A stretch of 64,000 nt of DNA from NCBI GenBank assembly GCA_025617745.1, contig CM046864.1, forward strand, positions 744,001 through 808,000. Direction: 5' to 3'. Below are positions 21,269 through 31,689 of the stretch, in pieces. The DNA comes from Heliocidaris erythrogramma (lineage: Eukaryota > Echinodermata > Echinoidea > Camarodonta > Echinometridae). Each line of letters starts with the position of its first letter. Position 1 is the first letter of the stretch. The translations under genes were made by a program, and so were the position numbers. The notes beneath the pieces are model-generated. The model saw nothing but the letters and a program-made list of their open reading frames with translations, was not told the DNA's origin and did no database searches.

Positions 21269-21435
21269 TACCTATATCATCATGTACATGTATATATGCC
21301 TATCTTGTAGCAATGACGGACATGTCTGTTTGCCTGTCAGTCTCTCTGATTTCAGATAATTCATGCAGGTACATGTATGTATGTATGGGCCAAGCAATTG
21401 TGACGTAAATTTCTACCGCGCGTATCCATTGTTTA

Positions 21436-22034
21436 AAGGCCAAGTCCACCCTAACAAAAAGTTGATTTGAATAAATAGAGAAAAATCCAACAAGCATAAC
21501 ACTGAAAATTTCATCAAAATAAGATGTAAAATAGTTATGGTATTTTAAGTTTCGCTTAATTTCGCAAAACAGTTATATGTACATCCTGCTCAGTATGCAA
21601 ATGAGGGAACCAGTGACGTCACCCACTCACTATTTCTTTTGTATTTTATTATGTGAAATATAGAATATTTTAATTTCTGCAAATTTCACAATTAGGAAGC
21701 TCTCACTGAATTGTGTATAGGTTACAACAATGGCAATTACACATGTTCAGCGAGGAATCAAACCTTGTTTCACATTATAACAAGGAAAAATTAAAATATT
21801 CCGTATTTCATGTAATAAAATACAAAAGAAATAGTGAGTGGGTTACGTCACTGGTTCCCTCATTTGCATACTGAGCAGGATGTGCATATCACTGTTTTGC
21901 GAAATTAAGCGAAAATTTAAAATACCATAACTTTCTTATTTTACATCCTATTTTGATGAAATTTTCTGTGTTATGCTTGTTGGATTTTTCCCTATTTATT
22001 CAAATCAACTTTTTGTTAGGGAGAACTTGGCCTT
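21436..22034. mobile_element. 600-bp foldback MITE, ggccaag termini
   Basis: The termini aaggccaagtccaccctaac and the complement of gttagggagaacttggcctt begin inverted arms of roughly 230 bp. The arms share an octamer (atgcaaat), gggaaccagtgacgtcac-like sequence and aatccaacaagcataacac. The centre (about 21690-21770) is unpaired. No coding sequence. It is a typical long-TIR non-autonomous element. Confidence 0.85.
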
Positions 22035-22310
22035 GAAGCCTACAATTTAATACTGAGCATATGCACTTTAATAAAGCGCACAGACAAGAAAATGGGGATG
22101 TTACACCGGCTCAATGTTGACCGCACTTTTTGTGCACAAAGTGAATGGTGAAACCCAGAAGACGGAAAATATCAGGGAATGATGACCGCTCAGAATTAGG
22201 TCATTTGCGGACCGCACAAAATATGAATATTAATTGCCCTGTAAAAATGCCCCGTAAAAAAATGCCCTGTAAAAATGCCCATTTACTGCTATTAGAGGCG
22301 CAGTTGTTTA

Positions 22311-22398
22311 TATAGGCTTGAGGAAACCTTACATCCTGCTGTGACCCTCGCCGAGGGGTCATAGCAGGATGTACATGTAAGGTCCCCGAGAGCCTATA
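22311..22398. repeat. Hairpin with catcctgctgtgaccc arms
   Basis: tataggct, acatcctgctgtgaccc and their complements gggtcatagcaggatgt and agcctata fold around tcgccgag. The stem is imperfect but long. Confidence 0.65.
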
Positions 22399-22403
22399 CT
22401 AGA

Positions 22404-22910
22404 GAGTTTTCGATTTGCACATTCACTAGTGGACTGCGACGTATTTGGTCATTTCTTGAAGCAGGGTTGACGAGGCACGCAGATGTTATTTATTACCTTT
22501 TCGATTTGACACGACGACATACACTCAGCTATAGTGACGTCATCTTCATGCATACTGTATGCTGCAACAGATTGGCGATGCATAAATAAAATGTGTTCAT
22601 TTCATGGATTATTCTGCAACAATTTCGATTTAGGGAAATCACAGACAAGAGAATGTTTTAGTTTTAGAGTACTCTCTCCGCTTGCAAAATCAAGTCACTT
22701 GGGTCCATTTTGTGACTTCTAATGTGGTGTTTTGTATAGTGCTTACCAAAGATCGCGCCAACGTCGTCAGTTTCTGAACGACGGCAAAACAAGGGTGAAC
22801 ACGTTCTAGAAATCTGCAACGAACGATGAGCTCGTTGATGCGCATGCGCACTGCTTCAAAAATGACCGCTTACGTCGCAGTCCACTAGTGAACGTGCAAA
22901 TCGAAAACTC
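22404..22910. mobile_element. 507-bp foldback element, gagttttcgattt termini
   Basis: 40-bp terminal inverted repeats (22404-22443 and 22871-22910) beginning gagttttcgatttgcac differ at one position. The interior has no family signature; one short open frame (22534-22722) is not credible as a gene. Confidence 0.75.
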
Positions 22911-23336
22911 CTTACTATAGACTATTCAAAGTATAGAAACAACTGTGCCTTGAATATTGAAGCAATCAATATGTCTTTTATATACCGAACAAAGCCAGGT
23001 TGGAGTCAAAGAATACATGTGCGACTTACCAATCATGGGGTTCTCACATTTAAAAATCATCATCAAACTGTTAATAAACTAAAAAATCAAAGATAAATCG
23101 AGATGGTGTCCGCGCTCGCACAAAGTAATTTTTTACACATTAACCAATGGGGGTCGCAGCAAAATTTAACTACCGGTATGCCTGTGGGCATAGTTTATTT
23201 TTGCAGGCATGGTTAAAAAAACAATCTGACTTTCAACAAATAAGTGGACAGGATTAGGAAAGATTCTTAAAGTAAGGTATATAATACATAATAATATATC
23301 ATGTCACAGTGGGGATTTAGAGGTCGCTTATACTAT

Positions 23337-23566
23337 AGAGTATACCGAAGTGCTGACGTCATATTCGCCCGTCGTCCAGGTTACTGGTTCCAAACATCAA
23401 AACCCGCGCATGAGGTTCACTGCGAAATCATTCAAGCAACGGGCTGGAGCAGGGTAAATTCACTGTTTGGAGCTGGTGTGATCACCACGCCATTGTTCAC
23501 CACAAAATTGTTTGGAACCAGCAACCTTGACAACTTGGCCGGTATGACGTCACACTTCGGTACTCT
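23337..23566. mobile_element. 230-bp foldback with CRE in each arm
   Basis: Arms agagtataccgaagtgctga... (23337-23396) and ...gtatgacgtcacacttcggt (to 23566) are inverted copies sharing tgacgtca and tggttccaaac. The open frame overlapping it is a by-product. Confidence 0.6.
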
Positions 23567-23596
23567 ATTGAAAGGCTCACTTGGTAGTGCCATGAC

Positions 23597-23638
23597 GGTC
23601 ACGAATAACCCAGGTTCGGTCACGAATAACCCAGGTTC
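23597..23638. repeat. 21-bp direct duplication
   Basis: ggtcacgaataacccaggtt plus c occurs twice back to back. Confidence 0.85.
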
Positions 23639-23639
23639 G

Positions 23640-24700
23640 TACGCAAGTCACACGCATGTTTACATTTGATTGCGCTGTGTGTATATTACCCATGCGAATG
23701 GACGTTTATAACCGAGAAAATGACTAATTTGGGTTAATTCGTTATTGAAGAGCCTCGGAAAAGTACATTTAGAACTTATACAGTCAAACCTTCCTATGAT
23801 TAATTGCTACTTACTTAAGGGATACTGCCAAAGTGACCACTATACTACACAGATGGCCACTATATACATGTACACTGTAACTGCTAGACATACAGTATTT
23901 AACATATTTTGTTCTATTAACACTGGTACTGAAGCATGGGGTTAGTTTTGTTTCACTCTTAAATGTGCAAATGTGAAGAAAATTCTGTATGGGTTTATTT
24001 TATTTATGTATACATGCAGAAAATTAAGAAATGCTACTGATTAGAGAAATAATTGGTCCATCCATAAGGCCCATTAAGGGTCCTAAAACCTTACAAGAAT
24101 GAGCCTTCCTTGTAATTTGTACTGAATGTGCAAAATAAAATTCAACTTACTTGCTTGCAGCCATGATAAGACAGGGGTTCTCAAACTTTTGCCTTGACGG
24201 TCCAGATGTGGCTTCAATAAGAGCTAAAAGGTACAAAGTAATGGGCAAAATGATTTTTATTCAAGTGCGTGTTTTATACATACGCATCTTTACACGTACC
24301 TTATGCACTTGTCAATGAAAGTCCCGGTATCCGGAATCCGGGGGTATCCAGGAATTGCACGCAAAATGCTGTTAAAAAACTGACAGAGCAAAATTGACTG
24401 CACTCGCGCCAAGCGCCTCTTGTATTCGCGCTCATGTAATTCAGCCATAGGAATTGAGCCCCAGTCCAACGTCCCAGCTATTTGGATTGGTGAATCAATC
24501 CCCTTACAAATCTCGGTACAAACCCGAAAAAGAAAATATATTGAAGCAAAATATAAACTAACTTGTTACAATGAAAATTATAAACTATAACTAAGTTTAA
24601 GTCAAAAGAACAATTTTAATGACAATTAAAAATAATCTTATCCTAAAATAGAATTTAAAGGCACTAAAGCAATTTCAAATATGGTATATTATAACTTGGT
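23640..24700. other. Unannotated AT-rich stretch with a possible hAT end
   Basis: The only recognisable item is caggggttctcaaacttttg at about 24173, which resembles a hAT-type terminal inverted repeat; no partner was found. Nothing else is supported. Confidence 0.35.
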
Positions 24701-24712
24701 GTGAGAATCAAC

Positions 24713-24740
24713 ACCCCCCCCCCCCCCCCAAAAAAAAAAA
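24713..24740. repeat. Poly-C/poly-A tract
   Basis: About 17 C are followed directly by 12 A. Confidence 0.9.
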
Positions 24741-24910
24741 ATTCTGAAGCCTAAATCTAGTTTGGGAACAATGAAAAGGGAAGGTCAAAAATTTTTCGTT
24801 CCGGCTCACAACTGATCACCGTCAGCCATCACCATAGGCTGTAAGAGCCGACGTGGGGAACTCTCGGACTCAAGATCCCGGCGAAACCACTCGCATGGAC
24901 GGGTGTATGA

Positions 24911-24968
24911 CCCCCCCCCCCCCCCCCCCTCCCCCCCCCCCCCCCTCCCCCCCCCCCCCCCCCCCCCC

Positions 24969-25013
<45 letters not shown>
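24911..25013. repeat. ~100-bp poly-C tract with sparse T
   Basis: 103 bp of almost pure C (pure G on the minus strand). It is capable of i-motif/G-quadruplex structures and prone to assembly error. Proline- and glycine-run open frames across it are not genes. Confidence 0.95.
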
Positions 25014-25179
25014 TGCGCTGCCCGGGGAACTCCCGGCGGCACTGTCACGGCATTCCCGCTTCAGGTTTATTCGATGACACACGCATTTTCCGGCTTAGAT
25101 TTTATGAATTCCGCTATAATAATGGCAAAATCATTGCTTTGGAGGTTGAGATATATTTCTCTTTAAGATGAAGTATTAA

Positions 25180-25380
25180 TACTAATAGGCCTAGATTCTA
25201 GATCTATACTATAGTCTAGGATCTAGATAACTTAACATTAGGTGTGCAGAAAATCGCCCCCCCCCCCCCCTTCAATCACTTCATATCTACCGTAGAACTA
25301 GATTCTAACTTTCCTGCATAACCAAACACTAGACCTAACTTTTTAGGCCTAGATAGACCTAGGCCTAGGCCTATTCATTA
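25180..25380. repeat. CTAG/AGGCCT-rich stretch 1
   Basis: It is dense in ctag, tctaga and cctaggcctaggcc-type short palindromes, interrupted by a C run at 25257-25270. No coding sequence. Confidence 0.5.
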
Positions 25381-25594
25381 AAAAAATCTGGGTCAAAATG
25401 GTGAAATAATATTTAAATTTTATTTAGGCATTTCATGTATGGTACAGTAAAGGCCTCAAAATGCAGTCTCCCTCATCAAAAAACCCCGAATCGTGTGTAA
25501 AATGAATGGGTGCGCAGACATCTGACATGGGCACCATCACATCAGTCGTTTTTGTCAATAGAAATGACCAGCTTCGGTTTTTCCTAAGAAATTC

Positions 25595-25756
25595 GGCCTT
25601 CTCGTGAAATAAGCCACCGGTCATTGAGTGTGTACACACACACACACTGCCGTGTAAAGTCAATGGGGGATGTGAACCCTCATACTCATAGGCAATTACA
25701 CGCAATAAACTGCATGTAAAAAGTGAATGCGGGGTGGCTTATTTCACGAGAATGCC
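25595..25756. repeat. 24-bp inverted repeat with 114-bp loop
   Basis: ggccttctcgtgaaataagc (25595 on) and its complement in gcttatttcacgagaatgcc (to 25756) pair over 24 bp with one mismatch. The loop includes a (CA)n tract. Confidence 0.75.
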
Positions 25757-25764
25757 AGAAATGC

Positions 25765-25940
25765 ATAGAGTCTAGGCTAGGGCCTATTAAAGTTAGCTTA
25801 GTCTCTATAACTCGACTAGTCTAAGACTAGTCTATAAGGTTTACTCTACTCTCTAGGGCCTAGTCTAGACTAGGACAGGACTCAGCCTCACTCAGGTCAG
25901 GAGTCAGGAGGAGTCTACTACTAGTACTACTGTCTAGCCT
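25765..25940. repeat. CTAG-rich stretch 2
   Basis: Many overlapping ctag, actagtc and gtctagac palindromes and a tcaggtcaggagtcaggagg tract. No gene is evident. Confidence 0.5.
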
Positions 25941-27060
25941 ATTTTAATTTTTATTTTATTTTGCTCAAATTTTGATGAGATTTCTGGCACACTTACTCTT
26001 CAAAATATAAGGAACAACGTCAACTGAAACTTTTTCAGGAATTTTAAAGAAATTCGTGTTTAATCTTAAATTAAAATTTAGGTGCGCAGACATGGGGCCC
26101 CCTTCATACAGTACTACTATTGTCATTGGCATTGTAATGGCTCGTGTGCCATTTGTATGGCACACGAGTGACATTACACACAACTTCACAAGGAGGAGGA
26201 AATGAAATTGAGGTCACAAATAATTGCCTATTGTTGTCGTTTTTAGAGCTTAAATTTCTTTCATTATAGAATTAATCAATTAGTCACCGGGGGTAGACAC
26301 CAGTCTAAATTTCTGGAAAAAATAAGAATCGGAAACTTACATAAAGTGAACAAATCAGGGTGAAAAAGATCCTCTGCTCCGGCTCCCGCCTCTAGCTCAT
26401 GCTTCAATTCCCGGCGCCGTTGCGCTTAACGCTTGCAAATATAAATTCAAATATATATGCGCGCGCATATGCGTATGCGCACGATGTACTTTCCGACTAA
26501 TCTTTTTAAGATAAGGAAACCCGTTTGAAATTTGTCAAAACCTTTCATTCCAAAGTTCGTTATGCATGTGTAAATTCGTCCCTCAAGTTGTCCTGTCTGT
26601 TAAGATTCGTCGTCCGCAATCGGACTGACACTATCTATTTGTCAATTGGTGCTTGTTGGATTCGTCAGTTTAAGAAATTTGTCAAAACATGATTTACATT
26701 CGTTACGTAAAGACGTACATTTGTCAAACAACTAAAATGATTTGTCAATTGACATAAAGTGATCATCGTAATAGCGTGACAAATTTTTAAAGCCACTTTG
26801 ACAAATCTTTGCCGACGCTTGACTAACAGAAACTAAGAGTAATTAGCAGCATAAGTAATTATGCTGCTAATAGTTATTATAAAGATATATTTGGAATAAA
26901 GATCAGATACGTGCCGGGTAGTAGCAGTTTAACTAGAATAATGTGTTTAGCAGTAGAGAACGAGAAGTAGTTCATCATGATTTAATTTTAACATTAATGA
27001 TAACCAAATTATAAGTAATCAAGAGTTAAACTTTATTTTTTTATTTCAGCCATCATATTG
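25940..27060. other. AT-rich spacer with atttgtcaa repeats
   Basis: Between 26520 and 26820 the motif (a)tttgtcaa recurs many times in both orientations, and 26455-26485 is an alternating gcgcgcatatgcg-type stretch. No gene or element boundary could be supported. Confidence 0.4.
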
Positions 27061-27084
27061 TACATAATTATGTAGTTTGTTTAC

Positions 27085-27160
27085 ACAGTCGCCTGATGAA
27101 GATCTTTAGATCGAAAGCTTGATTGAATAAAAGAGAGGAATAGAAGCTACGGCCATTTCA
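27085..27160 (+). ncRNA. Hammerhead-ribozyme-like motif 1
   Basis: The core CTGATGA (27093-27099), a gatc/gatc stem, and GAAA (27113-27116) are followed by agctt (27116-27120) pairing with aagct (27144-27148). A CTA cleavage-type triplet ends at 27149. This is the order core, stem II, GAAA, stem III, NUH of hammerhead ribozymes, known to occur in Penelope-like elements and retrozymes. Stem I is not convincing, so activity is unproven. Confidence 0.35.
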
Positions 27161-27175
27161 CAGTCCATTTCTTTC

Positions 27176-27200
27176 GCTATATATATATATATATAGTTCT
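27176..27200. repeat. (TA)n microsatellite
   Basis: About ten TA repeats lie between hammerhead-like motif 1 (plus) and the inverted relative at 27262-27301. Confidence 0.85.
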
Positions 27201-27261
27201 GCTTCGGACTTGCAAAGTTATAGACAAAATAGGAATGAAAAGTCCGTATACGATGAAAAAA

Positions 27262-27301
27262 GTCGAATTTGCGGCCATAGGCCTTCATCAGGATACGATG
27301 A
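27262..27301 (-). other. Hammerhead-like core, inverted relative
   Basis: On the minus strand, CTGATGA (27285-27291) is followed by an aggcc-tat-ggcc stem and gcaaa where gaaa is expected. It is a degenerate member of the same motif group. Confidence 0.3.
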
Positions 27302-27358
27302 AAATTTATTAGATAGGTACACAAAAGAGCGTGAAGCGCAAAAAAAAAAAACAACAAC

Positions 27359-27570
27359 GCAAAAGCTCCATGGATACCAGCGCAACCATGGTAGAGATCA
27401 GGAAGGAGAGGAGAGAGAGAGAGAGAGATAGAGGCGTAGTAGAGCAGAAGCGCAGAAAGGGAGAAAGCTCCATGGAAACTCGCGCAACCATGGTAAAAGA
27501 AGTTAAAGAGGAGAGAGAGCGAGAGAGAGAAAGAGAGAAAGAAATAGAGATAGAGAAAGAAATAGATATA
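27359..27570. repeat. Purine-rich ~105-bp direct repeat
   Basis: agctccatgga...cgcaaccatggta followed by gagagag tracts occurs twice (about 27363 and 27468). Open frames across it are Arg/Glu or Ser/Leu runs. Confidence 0.7.
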
Positions 27571-27879
27571 CGGCTGAATGCACTCAACCTCCACAAGCAA
27601 GGAACCATATATTTTATTTTATGTACAGACCACACGCAGATGCTCTCATAGTAAGTTTACTAAATTTCTCTCTCTATATATATATCTTTGTTTATTGACT
27701 TTTTCGACGTCGCTATAGGGCCTTAATTACACCCATGAATATGTTCATATATTCTAGTTATACCAGTTGTATCGCATTATATGTTCCCTTTATATATTAT
27801 ATATTATATTATTGTTTGTTGTGTAAATTATAATATGCGTTCAAATATCTTAGTTATTCTTTTTGCCGTTTCTGTCGTA

Positions 27880-27955
27880 CTCATGTAGATCTGAAGAAGG
27901 GCTAATTGCCCGAAAGCTAATTAAAAGCGTGGTACCAACAGCTACGTCTACAGAT
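27880..27955 (+). ncRNA. Hammerhead-ribozyme-like motif 2
   Basis: The core CTGAAGA (27891-27897, consistent with CUGANGA), stem gggc-taatt-gccc, GAAA (27912-27915), stem III agct (27915-27918)/agct (27940-27943) and a CTA triplet match a hammerhead. Stem I is partly present: tgtaga (27884-27889) pairs with tctaca (27947-27952), offset by unpaired bases next to the core. It is the best of the group; still a candidate only. Confidence 0.4.
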
Positions 27956-27959
27956 GTAC

Positions 27960-28360
27960 TCATTTTGTTGCCTCTATATAATTAGCACCCGAGTACACTA
28001 CCCCACCATGTTAAAGAGTGTGAGCCAATTGTTGCTCTTATATATATATAGCATAAAGAATATGCTGGTATTTGTAATTGAGGTATATACTTGTATAAAG
28101 TGCTTATAGACATCGGGATGTATTAGGCTGTATAAATAAGGATATTGGTTTGTATTATACATACTGCGATAAAACAAAATAAACATAAAAAGTTTGAAAA
28201 AAAAGTCACAGTCATCTTTATAATCAGTCACGGTGTATTTCATAAATAGGTCAGAAAAAAGAGAGTAAAACCTACTAAATCAATATACATACAATTTGTT
28301 TTATTAAGTAATTTCTGAGCTAAACAAAAAAATATGTGTATCTATTGCTACAAACAATTA
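27960..28360. other. AT-rich flank of duplicated segment copy 2
   Basis: No gene. It ends in caaacaatta immediately before the duplicated segment, the probable empty Helitron target. Confidence 0.5.
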
Positions 28361-28499
28361 TTTATAAATGCATTTATTCAAAGGACTAGTAATTGCTCCT
28401 TTTACAGAAAGCAATCCTCATTTTCAACAAGATTTACACTACTTTGAGGTCATTTTGTACTAGATGGCGCTATTCAAGGAACAAGAGAATGAGAGTTAC

Positions 28500-28528
28500 A
28501 GAGAGAGAGAGAGAGAGAGAAGGGGGGG
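28500..28528. repeat. (GA)n and poly-G tract, copy 2
   Basis: Counterpart of 3076-3112 with fewer G. The stretch 28530-29610 holds no recognised gene; the open frame at 29260-29625 on the minus strand is Pro/Lys-rich low-complexity sequence. Confidence 0.9.
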
Positions 28529-29618
28529 GGTTGCATACAGCTTATCCATTCAATGAATAATCTCATAATTTTGTTATCAGTTGTGTGTACAGTGAATACA
28601 ATGTGCACCGCTATTTTTGAAAAACAAACATACATCAAGATTACAAGTTCTTCAGTGAACTTGCGGAGAAAAAAATTCAGATTCCCACTCCATATTAGTT
28701 TCTTCTTTTTTAGATTAAATTCAGTGCACAAGATTCTTTTTTTTTTTACTTTTATAAATCAATATCAAGTTGATGTGTTCTGTTTCCCACCTTCATGAAG
28801 TGTAAGACACGGCATCGCACTTAATCATTAACTAGTAACTCTGGTTTAAACAATAGAATAACAGTGTCCCGTATTCTCATTTTAAAGATTTCATTTCTTT
28901 AAGTTTAATCAATGGTTTATACGGAGCTAGTTGACCCCCTGCCCGCAGTTTACAGGAAAATAACGAGACTATTTCAAAAGAGAAAGACATAATCTAAGAT
29001 TGATAAATACCAAAACTGGCATACGGTATACATCATATATTAAAACCTGCAACCTACCCATGGAAGGAAAATAAACCTGTGATAATAGAAAAAACAAAAA
29101 AAAACATTAGATTAAGGAATTATGAAGTGGCTATACAAAAACAAAGCGATGCGACATTTTACTTGCACTTCAGGTTAGCATGACAAAACTTATCAAGGAA
29201 AGTGCACAGATCAGGATATCTGGTGAAATTTGTAATACTATTTTTCTTGGATAAGTACTTTATTTAAAGACTATGGGAACACTCACTGATAATTTCCATG
29301 ACGTGAAATTTGATTTCAAATGATAATGTTTTGTTTGTTTGTTTGTTAGTTTTGCTTCCTGAAAAGCAGCCCGATAAATATTTCTGGATAATGTACATCT
29401 TGCCATCTTCGTCTGTTTGACAAGAGATATTGCAAGACATTGTAAGGGAGTCATCAAAGTTGAAAAGGCAACAGATACTTTTTTTTTACATACAGAACAT
29501 GGAGGGGCGCGTAATTTTCTTCTGCTTTGTTTTCTTTGTTTTTGTTTTTGTTGAGGTATAGTAGGAAGTACGAGGGGGGGGGGGGGGGGACTCTTAAGGT
29601 TTTGAAGGTTTTTTGAAG

Positions 29619-29647
29619 GCTTCAAGAAAGAAACTCTTTCTTGAAGC
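29619..29647. repeat. 13-bp perfect hairpin, copy 2
   Basis: gcttcaagaaaga / tctttcttgaagc with a 3-nt loop, just beyond the stop of the minus-strand exon. It is unchanged from copy 1. Confidence 0.7.
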
Positions 29648-29694
29648 TATCCTCATCTCTATTGTTCAATTTTCTTTTTTATCACGTGCTGGTA

Positions 29695-29827
29695 TTAAGC
29701 TGGTTTGGTAATGGGTGCAGCTGACTTGAAATCTCCGTAGAGGGCCTGCTCACAATCTTCTCCGAAAGTTTCTCGAAGAATGGTTGCGAACTGCTTAGCG
29801 CGGATAGACTGAAGAGGGACGGTTACT
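29695..29827 (-). CDS. Predicted 3'-terminal exon, unknown gene (copy 2)
   Basis: A minus-strand acceptor (polypyrimidine then CAG at 29828-29830) is followed by 43 codons and TAA. The peptide runs from VTVPLQSIRAKQ to ITKPA, with a central ETFGEDCEQALYGDFK. The reading is the same as copy 1, so the exon is conserved between the two segments while neighbouring homopolymers differ. I do not recognise the protein. No donor-bearing upstream exon can be pointed to within the window on this strand; the intron would have to be long, running to the right through retroelement relics. Confidence 0.45.
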
Positions 29828-30039
29828 CTGAATAATAAAAAGAAAAAAAAAGGAAAGAAAAGGAAACATGAATAGAAAAAATGTCTTCCGTTGTTTCGAT
29901 GTATAGGTATATTTGTTTACATTCATATTCCTAACGTTCCACGGGAAAACAATTCTTTTGTTTCATGGCTTAAGTGAGAATTGGCCGTAACGAAACCAAA
30001 CAAACTAAAAATACCAAAATACTTGGTTTCAAGGGGCGG

Positions 30040-30046
30040 GGGGGGG

Positions 30047-30086
<40 letters not shown>
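30040..30086. repeat. poly-G and (TA)n microsatellite, copy 2
   Basis: Shorter version of 4621-4688. Confidence 0.9.
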
Positions 30087-30087
<1 letters not shown>

Positions 30088-30160
30088 AAAGAAAGTTTTC
30101 TGCGTCGGTTTAGGTAAAATCTAAATAGAAAAAAGACAAATATAAATTTAAAAAAAAAAC

Positions 30161-30215
30161 CGTAGAGGTGTCAATTATCCGATATTTCGGGCATAGCCCT
30201 TTGTCAAGGAATGAC
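30161..30215 (-). other. Degenerate hammerhead-like motif, copy 2
   Basis: Same layout as 4761-4815: gggc-tat-gccc stem, GAAA, then ctacgg, with a degenerate core, next to a TA tract. Confidence 0.3.
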
Positions 30216-30239
30216 AAATTTATATATATATATATATAT

Positions 30240-30960
30240 GTAAGGGAACAAGACTGATATCATGTATATCAGTGGTTAAAAGATGTATTTCCTTTTGAAG
30301 CTAGAACATGTAGGACATTGTATCAATTCCTGAGACAAAGAAATCCATATGACAGATCGACTGTATCTTATTATTGATCTGGAAAAATCGATATATCCAA
30401 GGTGGAATATTCAAATCATTCGAATTTCTACAAGAGTATTTGTTTACAACATAGTTAAACACAAAGTAATCACGGAACATACAAGGCGGGAAACCTTTAA
30501 CTGCAGAAATATAAATCACGCGCTTTTGAACATTTTCAATTTATAGAAAAGAGGGTCTGTGTGGGCTAGATAGCGAGAATCAGTAATGACCCTATTAAAC
30601 AGTTCTTTTTTGCATTAAGAACATTCAATTTAATAGGTAGCACAGTTACCCCACATACCAATGCAATAAGTTAAATGAGGTGATATCATTGTATGATATA
30701 GAGTAACATAGATTCGCAAAGGAAGAATTTTCTTAAACTGGTTCAATATGCCAATTGCACGAGATAGTTTAGAAGAAATACTGTCAATATGTCCCTTCCA
30801 AGTATAAAGATCTGAATCAATGATCACACCTACAAACTTGGTACTTGTAACTCTCTTTAAATCTGTACCATTCAAAGAAATATTCATTGCACTTTCATCA
30901 ATATATCTTTTCCCATATTTTATTTGGAGTTCGTTTTTATTAAGTGTTCACGCTTATAAT
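30240..30960 (-). pseudogene. Non-LTR retrotransposon RT C-terminal relic (copy 2)
   Basis: The minus-strand frame 30887-30630 is open here, giving MNISLNGTDLKRV, TKFVGVIIDSDLYTWKGH, SRAIGILNQFKKILPL and PHLTYCIGMWGN. This is the RT thumb of a CR1/L2/Jockey-like element. Further C-terminal fragments follow to about 30240 with stops. The catalytic palm is absent. Copy 1 has an additional frame break in the corresponding TKFVG region. The stretch 30960-31690 to the right has no recognised feature. Confidence 0.75.
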
Positions 30961-31689
30961 GCCGGCTTTGAGGTTAAGCTTTCCCCCGCTATGTCCCTTC
31001 TTAAAATGGACAAGTGTCATCTCTTGTTATAATTACTCACAAATTGCAATAATAAATTTGGTTAATTAACTCTTCCAAGAGCTGTGAGACCAGGTCATCT
31101 AACCTGCCTACCTTTAAAATCATGTTTGTCTTTAACCATATACTCCACCTGAATGTACATTTTACAAGCCACTATACACACTGGTACACATTATGCTACA
31201 TTGTATGGCTTAGTGTAAAACGTGGCTCTGATTAGCCAAACACTATCATGTGATTGGGAACATTCTTGTATGTTGCCTCCTAAACGCCGTCGATAAAGAT
31301 CATTGATCGATAATTATCAAGTTGCTTACAGACATAATTATGGGAAAATGAGCTACGATATATTTAATGCATTTATTCGTCACAAAACTGAGTAACAGCG
31401 TCCTAAAATTTGTAGTAAAATGTCGTAAACTCTAAGCCACACAATACAACAGATGACGACATGTTGTCGGGAACACCATTCTTGATACAAACATTGATAG
31501 AAACCAAAAGCTTTCCCTTTACTACGGGATCTCTGCATCGAAACTCATCTCCAAAATGTCTCCCTTCATAATCTAATCAATGTGACATCCAAAATATTTC
31601 AAACTATCAAAGTACCGAACGCTAAGACGCGATAGTGGCATTATCGCGATCGCATTATCGCTTTGTCGTCTGCTATGTGCAGTGCTGGG

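Larger units (their letters stand above)
22296..22950. mobile_element. Nested foldback pair
   Basis: Outer arms aggcgcagttgttt (22296-22309) and aaacaactgtgcct (22937-22950) pair with one mismatch. Inside lie a hairpin at 22311-22398 and a second foldback at 22404-22910, suggesting that one element inserted into another. No gene is seen. Confidence 0.55.

Noticed and set aside
23301-23669. 122-codon frame as a host gene
   Set aside because: Lies across a foldback element and a direct duplication and has no family signature.
24140-24166. Minus-strand ATG followed by a consensus donor gtaagt as a first exon
   Set aside because: Only about four codons and adjacent to a hAT-like terminal motif; chance cannot be excluded.
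24173-24200. hAT transposon terminal repeat caggggttctcaaacttttg
   Set aside because: No opposite terminus or 8-bp duplication could be found, so not called as an element.
24806-25166. Proline-rich and glycine-rich frames over the poly-C tract
   Set aside because: Pure homopolymer translation on both strands.
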